A stretch of DNA of 64,000 nt from Linnemannia hyalina (Eukaryota > Mortierellomycota > Mortierellomycetes > Mortierellales > Mortierellaceae). How positions within the stretch are numbered: the first letter of the stretch is position 1; each line of letters opens with the position of its first letter. Position numbers and translations under genes: made by a program. Positions 15,366-28,000 of the stretch are shown piece after piece. The stretch lies in the NCBI GenBank assembly GCA_019671135.1, contig JAHRHY010000022.1, positions 62,001-126,000 on the forward strand, read 5' to 3'. The notes under the pieces are model-generated. The model made no database searches. It was not told the origin of the DNA and saw only the letters and a program-made list of their open reading frames with translations.

Positions 15366-18300
15366 GCAACAAGACGCATACCCAGTGCAGGATTGCTATG
15401 GCCTTGGGCAAGACCCAATTCCCAAGTAAGCAAAGCAACAGCAACAACGAATGATGGAACTCGTCAAGACATGGTGGTGCCTGAAAAAAAAACGATCAGT
15501 GATACTTTTAGGCTTTTGGCTCAATCGACACGTCCTATCGACGACCACTCAGACTGACCAATCCCATCCATCGGGAAAATCTCTATTGTATTTTCATTTC
15601 TTGCTCTTCCTTTAAGTATTTTCCATCACAGTCCCGACGTGAACGGAATGCTCCACCATCGCGCCAGTCTCCCTGACTTCTTCCCGCACAGCTACAACAA
15701 AAAAAGGTTTGATTTTGCTCGGCTGACCCCAATCCATCCAATGTCAATAACAATTCGCATGCGACTTTCACACGTTGACTGGTTCCACATTTGTCCCCTT
15801 TGGCCATCGCGACAACGTAGAAAGAAAAAGGCAGAGCAAAACAAAACAACCTATGCCCAACTCGCAGCCTACCCTAACCATAAACGTACTTTCGTCCAAT
15901 GAACCTACTTTCTATTTTGTTCATTTTAGCATGGTCCTTTGTGGCCCTGGTGCCCACCATCGTAACTCGATTGCCGGCTCTACTGTCCCTCGTCCCATCC
16001 AACGGATTCGGAAAGGAGGTCCCCTTGTCATTTCCTCAGACGGCCCATACTTTTCCAACACCACACAGTTCTACAATGTCTTTAGTTTCAACCAAGCCGA
16101 ATCGTAAGTGCTCCAACATGTGCATATGCTTTCTACTCTTGTCAGGATACCTATTTTTTACCTTTCTAAAAGGTATACGTTCTCAGCGTGACATGTCTAA
16201 CATTTCTTTTTTGCATTTGGTATCTTTTCTTTCGTATTTTTCTGTTTTCTGTGTTTACCTTCCATTAGGTACAAACTCAAAGTGATGGCTAGGATCGAAA
16301 AAGGATTCTTCATGACGAGAGACATTTGGACTTGTTACCGTCGGAACTACTTCCAGATCAGCACGGCGTTCTGTATTTTTGGCTTTGACCACTCCCAGCT
16401 CTCTGAAGTGCCCTGTCTCATCGAGCTACCCGACCCTCTCCCCGCGGACTTTTCCGAAGAAATCCGACAACAGCAGGACTTTGCCATGTCACAAGCAGCG
16501 GACGAGCAGCGACAACTGTACAGGATCAAGAAGGAGGCTGACGAAGAATCGGAATCGCTCGGATTCATGGCAGAACACTCTATGGGTGCCGCTGAACTGG
16601 ACACAACAAGAAGCTACAACAGGATGACGGCTGCTGCTGCTGCCACCGCATCGGTCACGGAACAACACTCGTCTATGCCTCCAATCTCAGGACCTACTCG
16701 TCTGGCACTGGTGACACACTTTTCGATCTCCATCTCTTCCAAGATTGCGAGCACCAGCACCAAGATCGGTCTGATTCAACATACCCCCAAACGCGACAAG
16801 GGACCCCAATTTGTCCCCAGCCGCCGCGATATCCGTGGAGGGGGCAATTTCGCCATGCCAGCGACGACCAGCAACCAGTCGATTGCCACTTTTGAGCGCG
16901 TCCAGTTCAAGACAGCGACCGCCAACAATGGGAAGAGACGAGCAGCCCAGCAGTTTTATATCCTGATGGTCGATCTCTTTGCCCACACTCAGGACGGTCG
17001 CATCATTCGCGTCGCTGCGTCACAGTCCGATGCTCTAGTGGTTCGTGGTCGGAGTCCTGGACACTACACCGATATTCCGGAGGGAGAGATGATCTTGTCT
17101 CCTACCTCAGGTGTTTTTAGGGAGAGACGCCATTCGAGCATCAGTTCGCACTCACCGCACCATCCATACCACAATACGGGTCACTTCCTAGGAGCTCAGA
17201 GTCGGAACCACAGTATCGGCGCTGGCGCCGCTATGAGCGTCGAAATGAGCAGCTTGAACCTCGGCCTCTCGACGGCGGCAGATGGCAGTCGCAGTGGTGG
17301 ACCTCTTTCTCCCATCTCGCCTGGTGGGCCTGTAATGGGATTCGGCGCCGACTACAGCCCTGGAACAGCACGATCGGTGGCCATGGCGCAGTCGTTTTAT
17401 TCCAGTCAAGCAACGGCGCATCAAGGCTGGACTGACGCTTCGTCCATGTCCTCGCCTGCTTCGACGTACGACGGGTCTGCATTCTCGTCCCCGACTACGG
17501 CTTACTCGGCTTTCCAGCAGTACCAGAACGGCAATAGTGGACACCAACAGCCTTCCCCGCAGGAAAACGGATATCATCACCATAGCCAGTCTTCGTACTT
17601 TGCTCAGCGCCCCTCGAGCTTTGGATCGATTCCTCGTATGATGATGGTGGGGACACCTGGGGCAGGAGTGAGTCCAGGTGGTCATTCGTTCGATAGCCGA
17701 CTCGAGACGACATTGGAGAACTCTTATGAAACTGATGGTAGTGGACAGGACTCTACTGGATACCAACAACAGCGACATCAGCAAGGGCCGTTTGAATCTC
17801 CTGCCGCTATTACTGGTAGCCACGCCTTGTACGCTTCTGCCGCAGGAACCAATAACACCTCTGGCGGCTACTCTGGAATGGCCGTCGCGTATCAGCAGCA
17901 GATGATGCAGGCGGGTGGCGCGTTCTCGGGACAAACTGGAGAAGGCACGGGTCAGTTCTCTCTGATCAAGTCAGAACCAGACGAGAATCTGTCATACTCT
18001 CAGACACCGACCTCAGCAACCTCTTCAGCTCCAGTCTTCATGCACCCACCAACTAGTAGTGGCCATTTTGGACATTCAAGCTTAGACGGTATGGCTACAC
18101 CTACTGCGACGACCACAACGACTTCCTCGGCTTCGTCATCGTTTGGCTACACTCTTCAGGACCTCGACAATAACGGCAATGGGATGACAACTGGCGTTCA
18201 GCAGAGCAGCAATACACTTCACCATCAGCACCATCCTTACTTGCCATCGATCGCCATGAACAACACGTACGAGGATGCCTACGACCTGAACTCGTACACC

Positions 18301-18384
18301 GGCGGCGACAGCAATAGCAACAATAAGGATACGAGTTCAGGGTATCTTACCCTCCAGAGTGTCAAAGTTGAGGCGGAGTATTAG
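14461..18384 (+). CDS. NDT80/PhoG-type transcription factor
   Basis: DNA-binding regulator of the NDT80/PhoG family (Ig-fold; known members control meiosis, nutrient responses or development). Most economical exons: 14461-14786, 15264-15425, 15930-16103 and 16269-18384, giving 925 residues in frame. The domain runs roughly from residue 195 to 490. It includes FYNVFSFNQAESYKLKV, the hallmark DIWTCYRRNYFQIS, KIGLIQHTPKRDKGPQ and the closing block FYILMVDLFAHTQDG to GRSPGHYTDI. A polar, Gln- and acid-rich insertion splits it after LPDPLPADFSEE. Residues 121-145 are all Gln. The last 430 residues are Ser, Gly, Gln and His-rich and probably an activation region. Intron 2 is 504 nt and might hide a 75-nt in-frame exon at 15632-15706 (GTTTGA donor), so the N-terminal half is less certain than the domain. 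Confidence 0.88.
15298..15372 (+). repeat. CAA/CAG triplet repeat encoding 25 glutamines
   Basis: Twenty-five consecutive Gln codons, nineteen of them consecutive pure CAA, lie in exon 2 of the NDT80-like gene. The pure CAA block makes length change between strains likely. Confidence 0.93.
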
Positions 18385-18748
18385 AATCATTATACATATA
18401 AACTTTTGTTTTTTTGCTTTTGTTTTTGTTTTTTTTTGCTCTTCGATCGATCGATCCTCGTCCGAATTTTTTTGTGTATATTCTCCTTCCTAATTATTGT
18501 TTTTTCTCTCCACCCTCAATTTTTTTTTAATTATCCATTCAACAATAACAACAACAAAAATATTTTAATGCTCCATGAACGAATGCCCTTCGCCTCTCTG
18601 ACTCCGTCTCCCTCTCTCCTCTCAATGCTCATCGCGTTCACATGTCAGCCTCCGAAAAATCTCTCTTCTAACACCTCTTCCCTCCCTTCCTTCCTTCAAG
18701 TGCTTCAGTCCTCCTTTGCAATCATGCGGGCTGTGGGTGTGTATCGGC
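18385..18748. other. Convergent intergenic region
   Basis: Only the 3' flanks of the NDT80-like gene (plus) and the acetyltransferase gene (minus) are seen. The sequence is T-rich just after the plus-strand stop and pyrimidine-rich further on. Confidence 0.6.
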
Positions 18749-19567
18749 TTAGATGAGCAGTTCCAAGAAGGTGTTATCGATCCAGCGGTCAAATTTGTAC
18801 CCGTTCTCCTTCATCGTACCGACGATTCGGAACCCGAACGACTTTGCGAGGTGGACACTCGCCTCGTTGTCTTCACTGATGCTCCCTATTGTAGTATTTA
18901 GTTTAGATATGATTTTAGAATGTTTTTGATGGAAAAGAGGGTGAAAGAGGAAGAGGGAGGAAAGGAGAGGAGAGGGAAAGAGGGGAGGGTTTAGTCTTAC
19001 CGATGATGGAGTGGAAATTGCGGACCTTGGCTTCGATGAGAAGGTCTTTGATGAGTCGTTTTCCGAGCCCGCGCTGGCGATGCTCATGATGGATGTACAC
19101 CGAGTACTCTGCCGTACTATATACACACATACACAACAAAATTCATGTACCACGAAGAAGAAACAGATATGTTAGTACCTTGGGTCTCAAGGGCGTAGTT
19201 TTTGATTTGACCACCCCCCCCCCCCCATCTCTTAACCATGGCGCGAAAACATAAAGAAGAGATAAGCTTACTAGCGATACCCGTCCTTCTGACGGAAACT
19301 TCCCAGAGACGAGTACCCCGCCACAACCTCTTCCTCCTCGTCCCCCTCGACAGTCTTAGTCGTAGTAGCGACAAAGATGGGGTACCCGCCAGCAATGGTA
19401 GCTCGGAACCAGGCAAGACCGTCCTGTTCTGAACGGGGTCCATAGTTAAAGTTGTTGATGGAGACTGCGATCTCATGGTTGACGATGTCGTTGATCTGGG
19501 GCAGGTCTTGTTCTGTCGCCAGGCGGATCTTGTAGGTTGCCGGGATTGGTGCTGGGATGTCGTTCAT
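18749..19567 (-). CDS. GNAT acetyltransferase, phosphinothricin-acetyltransferase-like
   Basis: Probable acetyl-CoA-dependent N-acetyltransferase of the Pat/Bar/YncA type. These enzymes acetylate amino-acid analogues such as phosphinothricin or methionine sulfoximine; the true substrate is unknown. Three exons on the complement, 19567-19272, 19116-19001 and 18885-18749, give 182 residues, which is typical for the family. The start IRLATEQDLPQINDIVNHEI matches the usual N-terminal helix. The acetyl-CoA site is HRQRGLGKRL in exon 2, preceded by the core strand YSVYIHHEHR. The C-terminal block NEASVHLAKSFGFRIVGTM is also characteristic. There is an acidic insertion of about ten residues (DEEEEVV) before exon 1 ends. 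Intron 1 carries a 13-base homopolymer run (19214-19226). No targeting signal is seen. Confidence 0.88.
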
Positions 19568-20487
19568 TTTTATTTTATTTTTGGTTGCTAGGTTGGTTAG
19601 TTACGTTGAGTTGCTTGAGTTTGCTGGGTTAACGAGTTGAGGGAGGGAAAGGGCGGATATGTCTGCCTTTTATGTTGTTGGTCAAAGGCAAAGAAAAGAT
19701 AAAGGGGTCAATGCATTCATATCGAGTCAGCCAACGCCCACTAAAAACGCCGCATTTTTTGAACAACCTGTTATCGCCCATCGTTTTGGTCATGAGTAAT
19801 TGTGAATCATCCCCATTCAGAAAAACGGCAAGCATGGTAATGGACAAGAGGCAACCAACAAAAAAACAAAAAAAAAGGGAAGGCGATAGCTGATTTTCTA
19901 TCAACCCCGTTTACTTATGTGAGCCCTCCCGTCTTTCATCTATCAATTACATGGTGACTCCATTTTTTTCCCATGGAGAGGAAGGAAAAGCTCAAAAATA
20001 GAATGCGGCGGCGATAAGAAATTATTTGGTGGCGTTGGCTGTTCCCGCAAAAAACGCTTGTTTTTTTTCCACGGACACGCACTGTTTCCCCGCTTACCAC
20101 CACGCGAGTTTAACAGGTTGTAGGATGGAATTGCGGGAGATACCTTGTGAAGAAGGTAAAAACATGTGTTTGCGATACTATTTTTCCATGGTTGACAAAT
20201 AAAGTAAGAAACTGGCTGTAGTTTAACCAACGAGCGGGGTATTAGAAATATGCATATTCTTGTCCATTGATCCATTGGTCGAGGAGGTCAGTGAATGACT
20301 ACCGAGAGGAAGAACAACGAGGAGGTGCGCACCTTTGGGGAGGGGTATATGACACGATCATTTGATACGCGCTGAAACACCCCCATCACTGTCCAATAAT
20401 TAGTATGTTAAATAAAAGAAGGCAGCAAAAAGAGGGAACGACGTATATATTACAAAGGTTATGTACATAGAAAAGCGATAAGGAATG
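19568..20487. other. Intergenic region between acetyltransferase and protease
   Basis: Holds the promoter side of the acetyltransferase and the 3' flank of the aspartic protease. I see no coding sequence or RNA gene. Confidence 0.55.
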
Positions 20488-22752
20488 TTAGAATATACAA
20501 TATATGATGATAGTGAGGAAGGTGAAGAGGAGGAAAGAGGTGGCCATGGATAGAGGAGGTGAGGTAAGAGATTTTTGACCACTGGATGGCATCTTCTGCA
20601 GCGACTCTTTGACTTCTTGGTCGAGGATCTCATGAATCCCGGGGACTATTGCTTTTCCCCCCGGATTGTTTGCTGTAATGTTGTAGGGTGCTAGTTATAC
20701 CAATAGCCATGCAAAACATGTTAGACTTGGTCCCACAGCTCAATGAATAGCGCACTTGCATATAACATTAGGAAATGACGTCAACAATACTTACCGACGC
20801 CAATGAGTCCATACTCGTAGTGGTAGACGGTATAGAAAGCCTTCATAACATGCAATCCAAAGATCCAATGGTTCTTACTCGACGCCGCGACATTCAACGC
20901 CGTAAAACACTGACGTGACGTCGGCGTTCCTATAATATACTCTGCCGGACTCAATTCCAACCTTAACAACGGTGTCTCCTCATTCCCACCAATCGAAAAG
21001 ACAATCGTCCCTAGAGAAGGGATTGTCGAACAATTGACTTGTCCCGTCACGGGGTGGGCGCCCATCCAGTCGTTCAGTGGTGTCACTGCTCGTTCATCCC
21101 CCCAGATATATGTCGTCCCGCTGTCGAACCAGACTCGGTCCAGATTTGTTCGGACATAATCCGTCTCAGAGTCTGGGATGGTTATCGAGTCAGTTCCTTT
21201 GGCGTAAATGTCGATGTGAGAGGAGAGGTGTGTGACCCAGCCGGCTTCGCCTTTAAGGGTGTTGATCCATGTGATAGGTTTTGAGTAGAAGATCGGGTCC
21301 GGTCCGCCGAGTGTTAGAGTGCCCCAGCTTTCCGTGAATGCAAGTGAGAAAACGGGGATTGGGAGTTCGTTGACAATCTCTGAAAATGTGTGCACCGGGT
21401 AGTCTAGAAATGACCGGGACGAATAATAAAGCGTGTGAGATTGCGATGGCTTCACATTCACCTTAAATTCGCTCGCTATGCTCCAAAACAAAAAAAGAGA
21501 GAAAAAGAAAGCGTACCACTGTCGGATTCGAAGCGTCTTTGGCTGGCTCCAAGGAATCCGGGCACATTGACCTCCTTGGCGAGCAAGAATGGGTCTCCAG
21601 AGATATCGGTCGTCAACCCAAAAGTTCGCTGTCCTCGAAAGCGTTCCGAGAAATAAATAGATCCCAGTTCATTTTGTTGCTCCTCCGCTGCCTCCTCTGT
21701 CTCCTGTGATCCATTTGTTCCTGCAGGAGTAGCTGGTGATGCTGTAGAAGTGGTCTTTTGACCATGAGATTTGACTAATGTGGTCGTTGTTGTTGTCGGT
21801 GTAGATGGGGCGCGAACATTAGTAGCGGCAGTCGTAGTACTCGAATTCGAAAGAACACTAGAGTTGTTGACCCCGAAACCAGCAGCAGCAGTAAAAAGCA
21901 AAGGTACATATGTCGGTGGTGGAGCAGTGCCAAGGGTGACGATATCTGAGGCGAGCTGGGTCCGGATGACACCCTCAGTGTACCGGACGGCAATCAATTC
22001 CTGCTCATGGGTGATGGTGGATGAGAGGAAGGTGTTGAATTTAGGAGCTTGGTTACACAGCTGTGGGGTTGTTTGACAGTCTGTTGTTTGGATCCATGAG
22101 AGACTTGATCCAGTGTCAAGCATGAGGTGAAATGTCTGGGCTGGTGTCCCGATCTGGACAGGCGCGAAGAACTAGATTTTTTTTTGTTTGGAGGGAATGC
22201 ATTTTGAGTGAAGGATAGAAGGACAAATGGGATCGTGAAGAAAAAAAAAGTTGAAGGGGAAGATCAAGGAAAGGGATGGAGGAAGACGGTGTCATAGTGA
22301 ATAGGAGAGGAGGGAAAGAGGGGGTAGGGAGGAGATGGAAGGCGAAGAACAAACAACATACAATTAGTTTCTTTTTTTTTTGGTTCTTGACCCTTCATTG
22401 CCAATGTATCCAGGCCCAGCATTTGCTGAAGACGAAGCTGCATCAAGGAAGTGAAGAAAGAAACGTGTCAAGTGTTGCGTAGTGTGTGTGAAAGAGAGAG
22501 AGAGAAACATAGAAAGGAAAGACAAATGCAATGAAAAGGCATCGTTGGTGATGGCGTTGATGTTGGTGTCGGTGTGTTATTTACCCATGGTCCGTCCGTG
22601 GTGAGGGGTATCCGGTATAAGGTGTCAAGGTCTCCCATATGGCGCGCGACATTCATGTTTTCGTTGCTCCTCTCTTTAGTTCTCTCTGGCGGCTTCAGAG
22701 ACGAAATGGAGAGCTGGCGTGGGTATGGCAAGAAGAAAAAGTATTTTTGCAA
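20488..22752 (-). CDS. Pepsin-type aspartic protease, probably GPI-anchored (yapsin-like)
   Basis: Secreted or cell-surface aspartic endopeptidase of family A1. Exons on the complement: 22752-22585 (start uncertain), 22171-21517, 21403-20795 and 20690-20488, about 544 residues. The first catalytic motif is LDTGSS in exon 2 (Asp near residue 75). The second is FDSGTT in exon 3 (Asp near residue 368). A Thr/Ser-rich loop of about 60 residues, then an acidic patch, sits between them and replaces a normal pepsin loop. The last exon ends in a hydrophobic stretch (MATSFLLFTFLTIIIYCIF) behind Ser/Gly-rich residues, which looks like a GPI-attachment signal or tail anchor. The last intron offers two in-frame acceptors 18 nt apart (exon start 20690 or 20672). 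I could not find a convincing signal peptide, so a further 5' exon may exist upstream of 22752. Confidence 0.85.
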
Positions 22753-24811
22753 CTCGTTTCTTTTGGCCCCTTGTGGCTGTTATCGTCGAGGTGAGTCGAA
22801 GTGAAACAACCTTGAAGTTTTTTTATATTCAGAGAAGGTGGAGAGTCGACTTGGATGCAAAAGGACAATTGATAGAAATGAAGCGAAAATGTAAAGAAAC
22901 GAGAAACCCCGGGTGGGTTGAAGGAATAGAAAAAGCAAGAGGTCGAAGGGGGAAGAAAAAAATAAAGGATGAAGTAGATATTAAAGTGTATTTCGAAGGT
23001 GTATGCATGTAGAAGGAAAATCCAAGATTGAAATAAGATGAATGTAGACGTCGAAAAGAAGGAATAATCAAAGGAATGGAGATCAAGAAAACGGAGAGAA
23101 AAAAAAAGAAAAGATCCCTCTTTTTCTTTCCACATCGTATGGTCAATAATAGAAAAGAAAGCCATAAAGGTTCCTCAGCTGGTCGTCCATCTTTCCTTCT
23201 TTCATCCTACCCACCAAAAAGGTAATAACCGCTCCTTCTTTTTCCTACCAGTGAATCTTTTTTTGTCCATCCATGCATTTGTCCATCCATGCATATGTCC
23301 CGGTAACACAAAAAAGAATGGTCGTGTGTCCATTGTTTTCGTGACATCCCAGGAGGCGCCTATGATTCCCAAAGTTCAATTTTTTTCCTGTCTCCTTTTT
23401 GAACAACAAAAAGCAAATGGACTGTGTTGTTTCTTCTTTCCTCCTCGTCTCCCATTCTCTCCTGACCGAACATAGAGGAAACAACACCATGCTGTTGTTG
23501 TTTAAGACGAAATAAATGGCAAGGGAAATAGTGATGTTGACGTGGTAGGACAGCATTTTGAGCACCTCCGTGAAAAGATGTGTCCCTTTTCCTGTCGTGT
23601 GAGAAACATTCACATGGACTAAGGCTAGAATTCTCCACCCAGGTCGTGTTGCTTCTAAAGGGGAATTCAGCCGACTGCGTATTTAGCGCCCTTTGCGTAC
23701 TGCACTTGGTACTAAAAGAGACGAGGAGTGGAGGAGGGAGCCATGGCTGTGTCGAAGGCGCGTAGGTGAGATTAGAGGCATGGGACCAGGAAAAAAAGGT
23801 GTGGCTTGATGATGGATGACTGTGCGTTTAGAGATGGATATGGCTCATGTCCACTCTCTGTGACAATCACGTAATGCGCGTCATCCGTACATGCTCAGAC
23901 GCGTCCATTTAAGCTCATTTTTCAGTGACGCGTCAAGTGATTGTGATCAACGCGGCTTGATTTTTACTTTCTTGCTTTTTACGTCTCACCCATCATTGGC
24001 TTGTGATCACGAGGGTCGGAATCAAAAAGACTCTCCCACTAATGGCAAGGGTCTTACATCGTCAGCAAAACTGTGCATGAACTACATGGCAGCAAAGGAA
24101 GCAAAAGACACAACGAAGAGGCATTACATCGGATGGATTGGTAAGAATGAAAGAGCAGAGTACTGGTGTGGCATATAGAAGGGAAATGGTTTAGAGCAAG
24201 GGAGTGCCTGGCATCCAATGGAGTTTTCGTCATGGTCGTGTGCAGCCTAGATGCCTGGGTTGCTTTGTTTTTCCATCTCCAATGTTGCAAATCGGTTCTT
24301 CCGGTGTCCCCCTTGCCACCTGTCCTTCTCGATCTGTCACCCTTCCTCGCCCTGTCACCCTTCCTCGCCCTGCTCCAAAAACGAACCCTTCCCAGAGATC
24401 AGTCTCTGTTCTAGGCGGATATCACAGCCAAGTAAAAGAGAAAAAAAAGGAAGATATGGCAACAGTGGGAGTAAGAATCCGTCCCAGCCAGGTCCCTTTA
24501 TGCATCGCCATTGCCGTCCTTTTACTCGTCCATGAAGCGGATCACTTGTCTCGCTTTCCAAGTCACAGTAACAACGAAGCTTGTCCTAGCCAGCCCCTTG
24601 TGTTTTGTCTGCCCCTTTGTCTCCTGTATCTTTCTGTGTTCCCTTTTCCCCCCTTCCTTCCTCCTTATCTCTCTTAGACTTACACCTCTCTCTCTTTCTT
24701 TCACCCTCATCCTCCCCTCTCTCTCTCCCTCTCACCACCCTCTCACTCCCTCTTCGCCTGCCCATTTGCCACCAAAAAGAACACTCTTCACATATCCCTT
24801 TTGCTCTCACT

Positions 24812-24859
<48 letters not shown>

Positions 24860-25035
24860 TCAAAAACCACCCTTACCTGTCGCTCCCGCCTTCAACCTGA
24901 CATTCCATTCTAAGCCCTTACCATTCACACTCTCCTACGTACTCACTTTACTCACTTCAACAACCTCTCGACTCCTTTTCCCCACATTTCCCCTACAGCC
25001 TCGTCTCTCACTACTAAATCGCTCCTCTCTGCACC
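22753..25035. other. Divergent intergenic region
   Basis: Lies between the minus-strand protease and the plus-strand ARMC8 gene. I see no convincing gene. The right part, about 24.6-25.03 kb, is a CT-rich promoter and leader of ARMC8 with a long CT microsatellite near 24813-24860. The first exon of the protease could lie in the left few hundred bases. Confidence 0.5.
24334..24369 (+). repeat. 18-bp direct tandem repeat, two copies
   Basis: The unit ctgtcacccttcctcgcc is repeated exactly, end to end. It lies upstream of the ARMC8 gene with no visible role. Confidence 0.9.
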
Positions 25036-28000
25036 ATGACCCTCACACCGCACGAGGTCGCAGTCTCGCAGCTGGCCACAGACCAGACCGTCTCTCTCGA
25101 CCGCATAAAGTCCCTTCGCTTCATCAAAAACAACATCATCGGCAACAAGACCAAAAAGGACCTCTACATCCAGCTCGGCATCGTCTCTAGGTAACCTTCC
25201 TTTTCTTTTTTTTCTGTGACATCCGGGAAAAGTAGGCGCAAAATCACATGGATACGGACATGTAACACCCACAGGAACACCGAAAACGCATGTCATGACA
25301 GCGCCAGTGTCAACCCTACTACGCGCACGCAACTTGTACATTCCTGCGCTCATGTTTACCACAACAAGGAGTGCGTGTGTTGCTATTGGTTCTCTGCAGC
25401 CGATTGACAAACACACATCAGACGCAAAACAAAAGAATGAAAGCGGGGGGCGGGAAAGTACTAATGAACCCCTTCGGAACACTTGACTCTCTCCTTTGCT
25501 GGAGCGATTGCTTGTCATGCAGAGCGGCATTCCCATCCCACCCACTTGTTACACCCGAAACCATGCCATGGAAGTTGAACAAAAAAAGGGGGATCAGCGG
25601 GACTTTGCAAACTTGGCTCGTGCTCTGCTGGAGAGTCAAAGTGAGAAGCAGAGAGCTATTGGCTTGTACTTCTATCTGTCCCTCTCGTTTTCATTCTCCC
25701 CCTGAGCAAGAAACAAAAAAAGCCTCCTGTTTTGTGTTCTCCACTTGCTCCTTCCTCACATCATTTCTGTCGTTCTGTTCGAATAGGCTACAGGACATCA
25801 TATCGACCAAGGACGACAAGGATTCTCAGCTCAAGATCCAGGCAGTTATTGTCCTTGGGAGTTTTGCATTTGGTAAAATACAAACGACGGGACAAAAATT
25901 GTTCTGCGGTTGATTGGAATGAGCACTATCAATGCAATGCTTCAGCAAGCAAAAAAGGACTCCCTGCTGACCTCACCCTTTTGTCCTCTTTGTCCCCTTG
26001 TTTTTCTTTTTTTTATTGCATTGCATGCTATTCCTGGTCGACATGATCGCTGCTTCGCTTGGACCACTTTTCGCCATACAGGAAACGAAAGCAACATCCT
26101 CGCCCTCACCAACTCTGGTGTAGTCGAACCCCTTCTCAATTGCCTCAACCCCAGTGCTGATCCAAAGCTAATCGAGGCAGCTGCCAGGACCCTCAATGCT
26201 ATATATGCCTCGCCCAAAGTCTCTCGACAACAGCTCTTCATGGTATTGATCTCACATGTCTTCGCCATCCTTTGCCAGTCAATCGATATGCAGTTTGCAA
26301 ACTGACAGGATAACGACAAACAATCTTAATAACTGTAATAATTACTTCTCGATTGATGTTGATAGGCCAACTACCTGCACATACTAGTTCAACTTCTCGA
26401 CACATTCAGCAGCAAGCACCGGCCGGGGCAGGATATTGTTCAGGTCCACACTGCAGAGCTAGTCGCATCGATCCTCGCCAGATGTTGCGAAACTCTTGAG
26501 CAACAGATGCAAATCGCCGATAGTGGAGCGATTCCATTGTTGATGCGCCTTCTTGCCAGCGGTATTTCTAAAAGTCAAGAAGCCGCTCTTGGAGCATTGG
26601 CTGCATTGGTCAAGGACAATCCAGAGCTGGCACAAGTGATTGCACAGATGCGACGTAAGTGTACTGGGAGGTGTGAAACGTCGACCCTGTTCTTCAATTT
26701 CGTCGACCCCCTAACTATCAGGGACCGACACTCCAAAAGAGCCAAACTATGCAAAATGCTCCATAATCTTGCAGTCCTATTAAAACCTCTTCTCCTGTTT
26801 CCGAATCGATAGTGGAGAAGGGCGAGCGACCAGCACCATTTATCTTGAGACTTGTTCGGGACAAATCACCGACCATGCGACTCGCCGCTGCAACTTGGTG
26901 CGTATCAATGGATAACATTGTGTTCACTCTCTCACTTTTGATCCGAACTGCCAACATACTTTCGTCTCTGTAGATTAACAACTCCATTGCTTCCCATTTC
27001 ATTACTAAGTTTGACCTATTTGAACAGAGCCGGCGTTATCCCAGAACATAACAGCGACATTATGCTGACTGTGCTGCCAATACTCGTCAAGATGCTTCAA
27101 TTGACTGGCGCTGTCCAGGAAGCTGCCCCACAAGTACTGGGTAAGTCAACAATGTTCTGCTCACTTGCGAATTTTAATCACATTTGTTCTCCTTGAAGGC
27201 GGGTCCTAACCAATGCTGCACTGTTTTTTTTACGTTTTAGCACATCTCATCTGGGAGAGTGAAAATATGCAAAAGGCTGTTTGTGACATGGAAGCTATCC
27301 CCAAGCTAGCGTCCATTATCAGTCAGATGGACGAGGAGGACAACGTCTACGGCATTGTTGGCCAAAAGGACAAACTAAAGGAGGTAATAGCAAGGAATCA
27401 CACAGCCCCATCGTCATTGTTACCATGTGCAGGCACATTGAACGTGTCAGGAGCACCGGACTCATTCATGCTCCACTGTATTTTTTTTTATAGAACTCGC
27501 TGTTGGCTCTTGCTGCAATCAGTCAGCTGAAGGAGGACTGTAGGAAACAAGTGATTGAGGCTAAGGTGCTTTCTCACATCGTCTCTGCCATGTCTCATCC
27601 TTCGGTCGGGGTCCGTGCAGCAGCTTGCCAATGTACAAGGAGTTTGTCCAGGAGTGTCAAGAACCTCAGGACGAGTCTTGTCGATGCAGGCATTGAAAAC
27701 CCCTTGTTCCAGGTGAGCATTCAGTCCACTCACCACTAATCCGAAGCAAAACTGGCACCCTATTGCAACGGCGATGATCGTTTGCTAACCTTTTATTGTT
27801 TCGACGACCACGATGTCATCGGTAGCTCCTGAGTGATGAAGACCTTGGCGTCCTCCGGTCAGCGACAGCAACGCTTTGCAACATTGTTCTGGATGTGTCG
27901 CCGATGAAGAAGACTATCATGGAACGAGGAATCGTCTCCAAGTTTGTCCGCATGATCAGCTACGGTGATAACGTCGTCCGACTCAACACAGTTTGGGCCA

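Noticed and set aside
22695..23165. A 156-codon minus-strand frame as the first exon of the aspartic protease
   Set aside because: It is in a different frame from the protease exon, is Phe/Ser-rich by composition, and has no sensible signal peptide junction to the protease.
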